Assembly: GCA_017461425.1 (NCBI GenBank)
Contig: JAFTXY010000006.1
Span: 37,301 to 101,300, forward strand
Reading direction: 5' to 3'
DNA from: Candidatus Gastranaerophilales bacterium
GTDB lineage: Bacteria > Cyanobacteriota > Vampirovibrionia > Gastranaerophilales > Gastranaerophilaceae
Length of the DNA: 64,000 nt
How positions within the stretch are numbered: position 1 is the stretch's first letter; the number at the start of each line of letters is the position of its first letter. The notes under the pieces were generated by a model. That model did no database searches. It had not been told where the DNA came from and was given only the letters and a program-made list of their open reading frames with translations. Of the stretch, positions 62,118 to 64,000 are shown piece by piece. The translations under genes and the position numbers were made by a program.

Positions 62118-63494
62118 TTATGCCCTTGAAGCAATAACTCTTGCAACATGAACCCCTGAAGCACTCGCTTGCATCAAACCACGAGTAACACCAGCGCCAT
62201 CGCCAATTGCAAAAAGATTTTTTACACCAAGAGTTTCTAATTCATTTGAAATTAAAACTCTAGCTGAATAGAATTTAACTTCAACACCGTATAACAATGT
62301 ATATCTAGAAGCCACACCAGGAGCAATTTTGTCTAGTGCATAAAGCATTTCAATAATGCTTAATAATTGACGATATGGTAAAACCAAACTCAAATCGCCA
62401 GGTGTTGCACATTCTAGAGTTGGTTGAATAATTGATTCTTTAATTCTTTGAGGAGTTGAACGGCGTCCATCAATCAAATCTCCAAATCTTTGAACTAAAA
62501 TTCCACCTGACAACATATTTGCTAATGATGCAATATGTTGACCATATTTAATTGGTTCTTTGAATGGACTTGTGAATTTTTTAGAAACTAATAATGCAAA
62601 ATTTGTATTTGGTGTTTTCTTATCTGCATATGAGTGTCCATTTACTGTTGAAATGCCATTATAGTTTTCATTTACAACCTCACCATTTGGATTCATGCAG
62701 AATGTTCTAACTTCATCTCCAAATGTTGGCGTATGGTATATTAATTTTGATTCATAAAGTCTAGATGTAATAGGTTCCATAACAGGAGCAGGCAGTTCTA
62801 CACGAACACCAACATCAACCGCGTTGTTAACCATTTCAATTTTATGTTTTAAAAATTGATTTGATAACCAATCAGCACCTTCTCTGCCTGGCGCAACAAC
62901 AACGTATTTTGCCAAATATTCTTTACCCTCACGAGTTGTGAAGCCTTTAATTGTATCGTCTTGAATAATTAATTCATCAACAAATTCATTATTTATAATT
63001 TCAATTCTTTCCATTAAATAATCTTGCATTGATTTAAGAACAGATAAAGATTTTTCTGTTCCTAAATGGCGAACAGGAGAATGAACGAGTTTTAATTCAG
63101 CAAGCGTTGCCGCTCTTTCAATATCAGCAAAATCAGCTCTATTTGAACCAAATACTGTTTGAGTTGCGCCATGATCTAAATAAATATTATCGCAATAATC
63201 AATTAAATTTTCTACATCTGAATATGGCATATAATCAACCAAATGTCCGCCAACTTCAGGTGTCAAGGTTAGTTTCCCATCAGAAAATGCGCCTGCGCCA
63301 CCCCAACCACATAAAAGTCCGCAAGTTTTGCAGCTTAGACATTTTTTTTGTCCTTCTCTAATTGGACAAATTCTTTTTTCGATTTTTCTACCTTTTTCAA
63401 TTAATAATATTTTCCACTCAGGTTTTAACTTAGCAAGTTCTAAAGCAGTAAAAATACCAGCAGGGCCACCACCAACTATTGCAACATCAAACAT
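62118..63494 (-). CDS. FAD-dependent dehydrogenase (COG2509-like)
   Basis: The N-terminal FAD-binding Rossmann motif is VAIVGGGPAGIFTALELAKL (residues 4-23). A Cys-rich segment follows (KKCLSCKTCGLLCGWGGAGA), then GAFSDGKLTL. C-terminal FAD contact is in NLFAIGDGAGVTRGLMQASA. The 458-aa length and Cys cluster resemble the uncharacterised FAD-dependent dehydrogenases of COG2509. The substrate is unknown. AAAAAGGA precedes ATG. The gene is monocistronic. Confidence 0.88.
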   Translation of the reverse strand: MFDVAIVGGGPAGIFTALELAKLKPEWKILLIEKGRKIEKRICPIREGQKKCLSCKTCGLLCGWGGAGAFSDGKLTLTPEVGGHLVDYMPYSDVENLIDYCDNIYLDHGATQTVFGSNRADFADIERAATLAELKLVHSPVRHLGTEKSLSVLKSMQDYLMERIEIINNEFVDELIIQDDTIKGFTTREGKEYLAKYVVVAPGREGADWLSNQFLKHKIEMVNNAVDVGVRVELPAPVMEPITSRLYESKLIYHTPTFGDEVRTFCMNPNGEVVNENYNGISTVNGHSYADKKTPNTNFALLVSKKFTSPFKEPIKYGQHIASLANMLSGGILVQRFGDLIDGRRSTPQRIKESIIQPTLECATPGDLSLVLPYRQLLSIIEMLYALDKIAPGVASRYTLLYGVEVKFYSARVLISNELETLGVKNLFAIGDGAGVTRGLMQASASGVHVARVIASRA

Positions 63495-63678
63495 TCTTTT
63501 TTCCTTTTTATTTTAGTGATAACTATCGGGGAAAATATCCTATCTCATTTTACTATAAAGGAAGTAATTAAGAAGAAAGTTATAAACAATTCTTAACAAT
63601 TTCCAAACACAGCATTTTATAATATTCATCACAAATAAACAATTTAGTAAATTAATAATGTATTTTATACATAATAAC

Positions 63679-63706
63679 TTGACAATAAATAAAAATAAAC
63701 TATAAT
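63679..63706 (+). promoter_or_regulatory. Strong promoter before the last gene
   Basis: TTGACA (63679-63684), a 16-bp spacer and TATAAT (63701-63706), ~105 bp upstream of ATG. The rest of the gap 63495-63678 is AT-rich, with the upstream region of the minus-strand dehydrogenase gene and nothing else recognised. Confidence 0.8.
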
Positions 63707-63731
63707 AAAAATATAAGTTAATACATTAAAG

Positions 63732-63785
63732 AATATAGAGAGTTGATTAAAATCAAAATATGATTTAATCGGCTCTCTATATTTT
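63732..63785 (+). promoter_or_regulatory. Long leader hairpin, possible attenuator
   Basis: ATATAGAGAG (63733-63742) pairs with CTCTCTATAT, with an inner GATTAAAATC.../GATTTAATC stem, followed by TTTTATTTT. It lies between the promoter and the ribosome site of the next gene and so could end transcription early. Confidence 0.5.
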
Positions 63786-63810
63786 ATTTTAAAAATGGAG
63801 GATTAAAAAA

Positions 63811-64000
63811 ATGAGCTGGGATGAAAATAAACACCCAATAGATGATGATGGTAAATTTAATTTTAAGAATGGAGGTGATAATACAAAAAAAGAAAGTCCT
63901 GCAAATATTTTGTATGGAAAATCAAAAGCTAAAAAAGAATTAGAAAAAACAACACAAAAAGAAAAATCCAAACTTCTTGATATTTTAGGAGATAAAGCCA
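63811..64000 (+). CDS. N-terminal part of an unknown, possibly phage-related protein (window edge)
   Basis: ATG is preceded by GGAGGA. The visible 63 residues start MSWDENKHPIDDDGKFNFKN and continue with a Lys-rich, helical part (KSKAKKELEKTTQKEKSKLL). The W-D-E-N-x-H-P-x-D-D-x-G-K-F pattern resembles short elements I associate with phage structural proteins and toxin fusions, but this is a weak recollection. No domain can be assigned from the fragment. Confidence 0.55.
   Translation, partial: MSWDENKHPIDDDGKFNFKNGGDNTKKESPANILYGKSKAKKELEKTTQKEKSKLLDILGDKA

Overview
The window is AT-rich, densely coded bacterial DNA that fits a non-photosynthetic relative of the cyanobacteria (Melainabacteria/Vampirovibrionia, probably gut Gastranaerophilales). 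The evidence is combined. The ATP synthase cluster has the cyanobacterial order a-c-b'-b-delta-alpha-gamma with two different b subunits and no beta/epsilon genes. The cell has an outer membrane (LptB, LptF/G) and a flagellum (two FliE, FliF, FliG, FliH, FlhA, FlgB, FlgC). No photosynthesis gene is seen. The taxonomic placement is an inference.

Layout. 1-5212 (minus): tlyA (cut by the window edge), tatD, a pilin-like protein, a NAGPA-domain protein, lptF/G, lptB and a formyltransferase. 5304-12733 (plus): clpP, then a flagellar run of lytic transglycosylase, fliE, fliF, fliG, fliH-like and flhA. 12730-15948: an acyl-CoA-dehydratase-activase-like gene with an unrecognised partner, a candidate structured RNA, small hypothetical genes and a TspO relative, followed by tRNA-Arg(CCT) and a GNAT gene. 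16685-21753 (minus): three tandem genes for large cysteine-rich proteins with prepilin-type N-termini. 21874-23891: recR, the ybaB homologue, a matrixin protease and a DUF1653 gene. 23977-31491 (plus): a Ski2-like helicase followed by two paralogous HNH/coiled-coil proteins, then two tiny genes. 31799-36193: glnA, hpf, a DapL-like aminotransferase, hisH and a secreted protein.

36192-37876 is a decayed mobile region: a frameshifted phage MuF-type head protein ending in a papain-like toxin-type domain, an integrase fragment, and tRNA-Lys(TTT) with a partial direct and an inverted copy of its 5' part. 38062-43556 holds secreted or coiled-coil proteins (one behind a sigma-28-like promoter), a 75-bp duplicated repeat, an SDR enzyme and HU. 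43584-47126 (minus) is a response regulator and histidine kinase followed by flgB, flgC and a second fliE, so this two-component pair probably controls rod assembly. 47457-52640 is the ATP synthase cluster. 52695-62074 is a DNA replication/repair run: polA, priA, a fused AddB/AddA-like helicase and a RecB-type nuclease. A FAD oxidoreductase and the start of an unknown gene close the window.

The strongest candidates for undescribed biology are the helicase-HNH-HNH operon, whose three products share a short N-terminal F-x-G motif, and the three pilin-anchored cysteine-rich proteins. A group of genes whose -10 box lies 6-8 bp from ATG suggests leaderless transcription. All domain calls were made by eye from the sequence; no database search was run.
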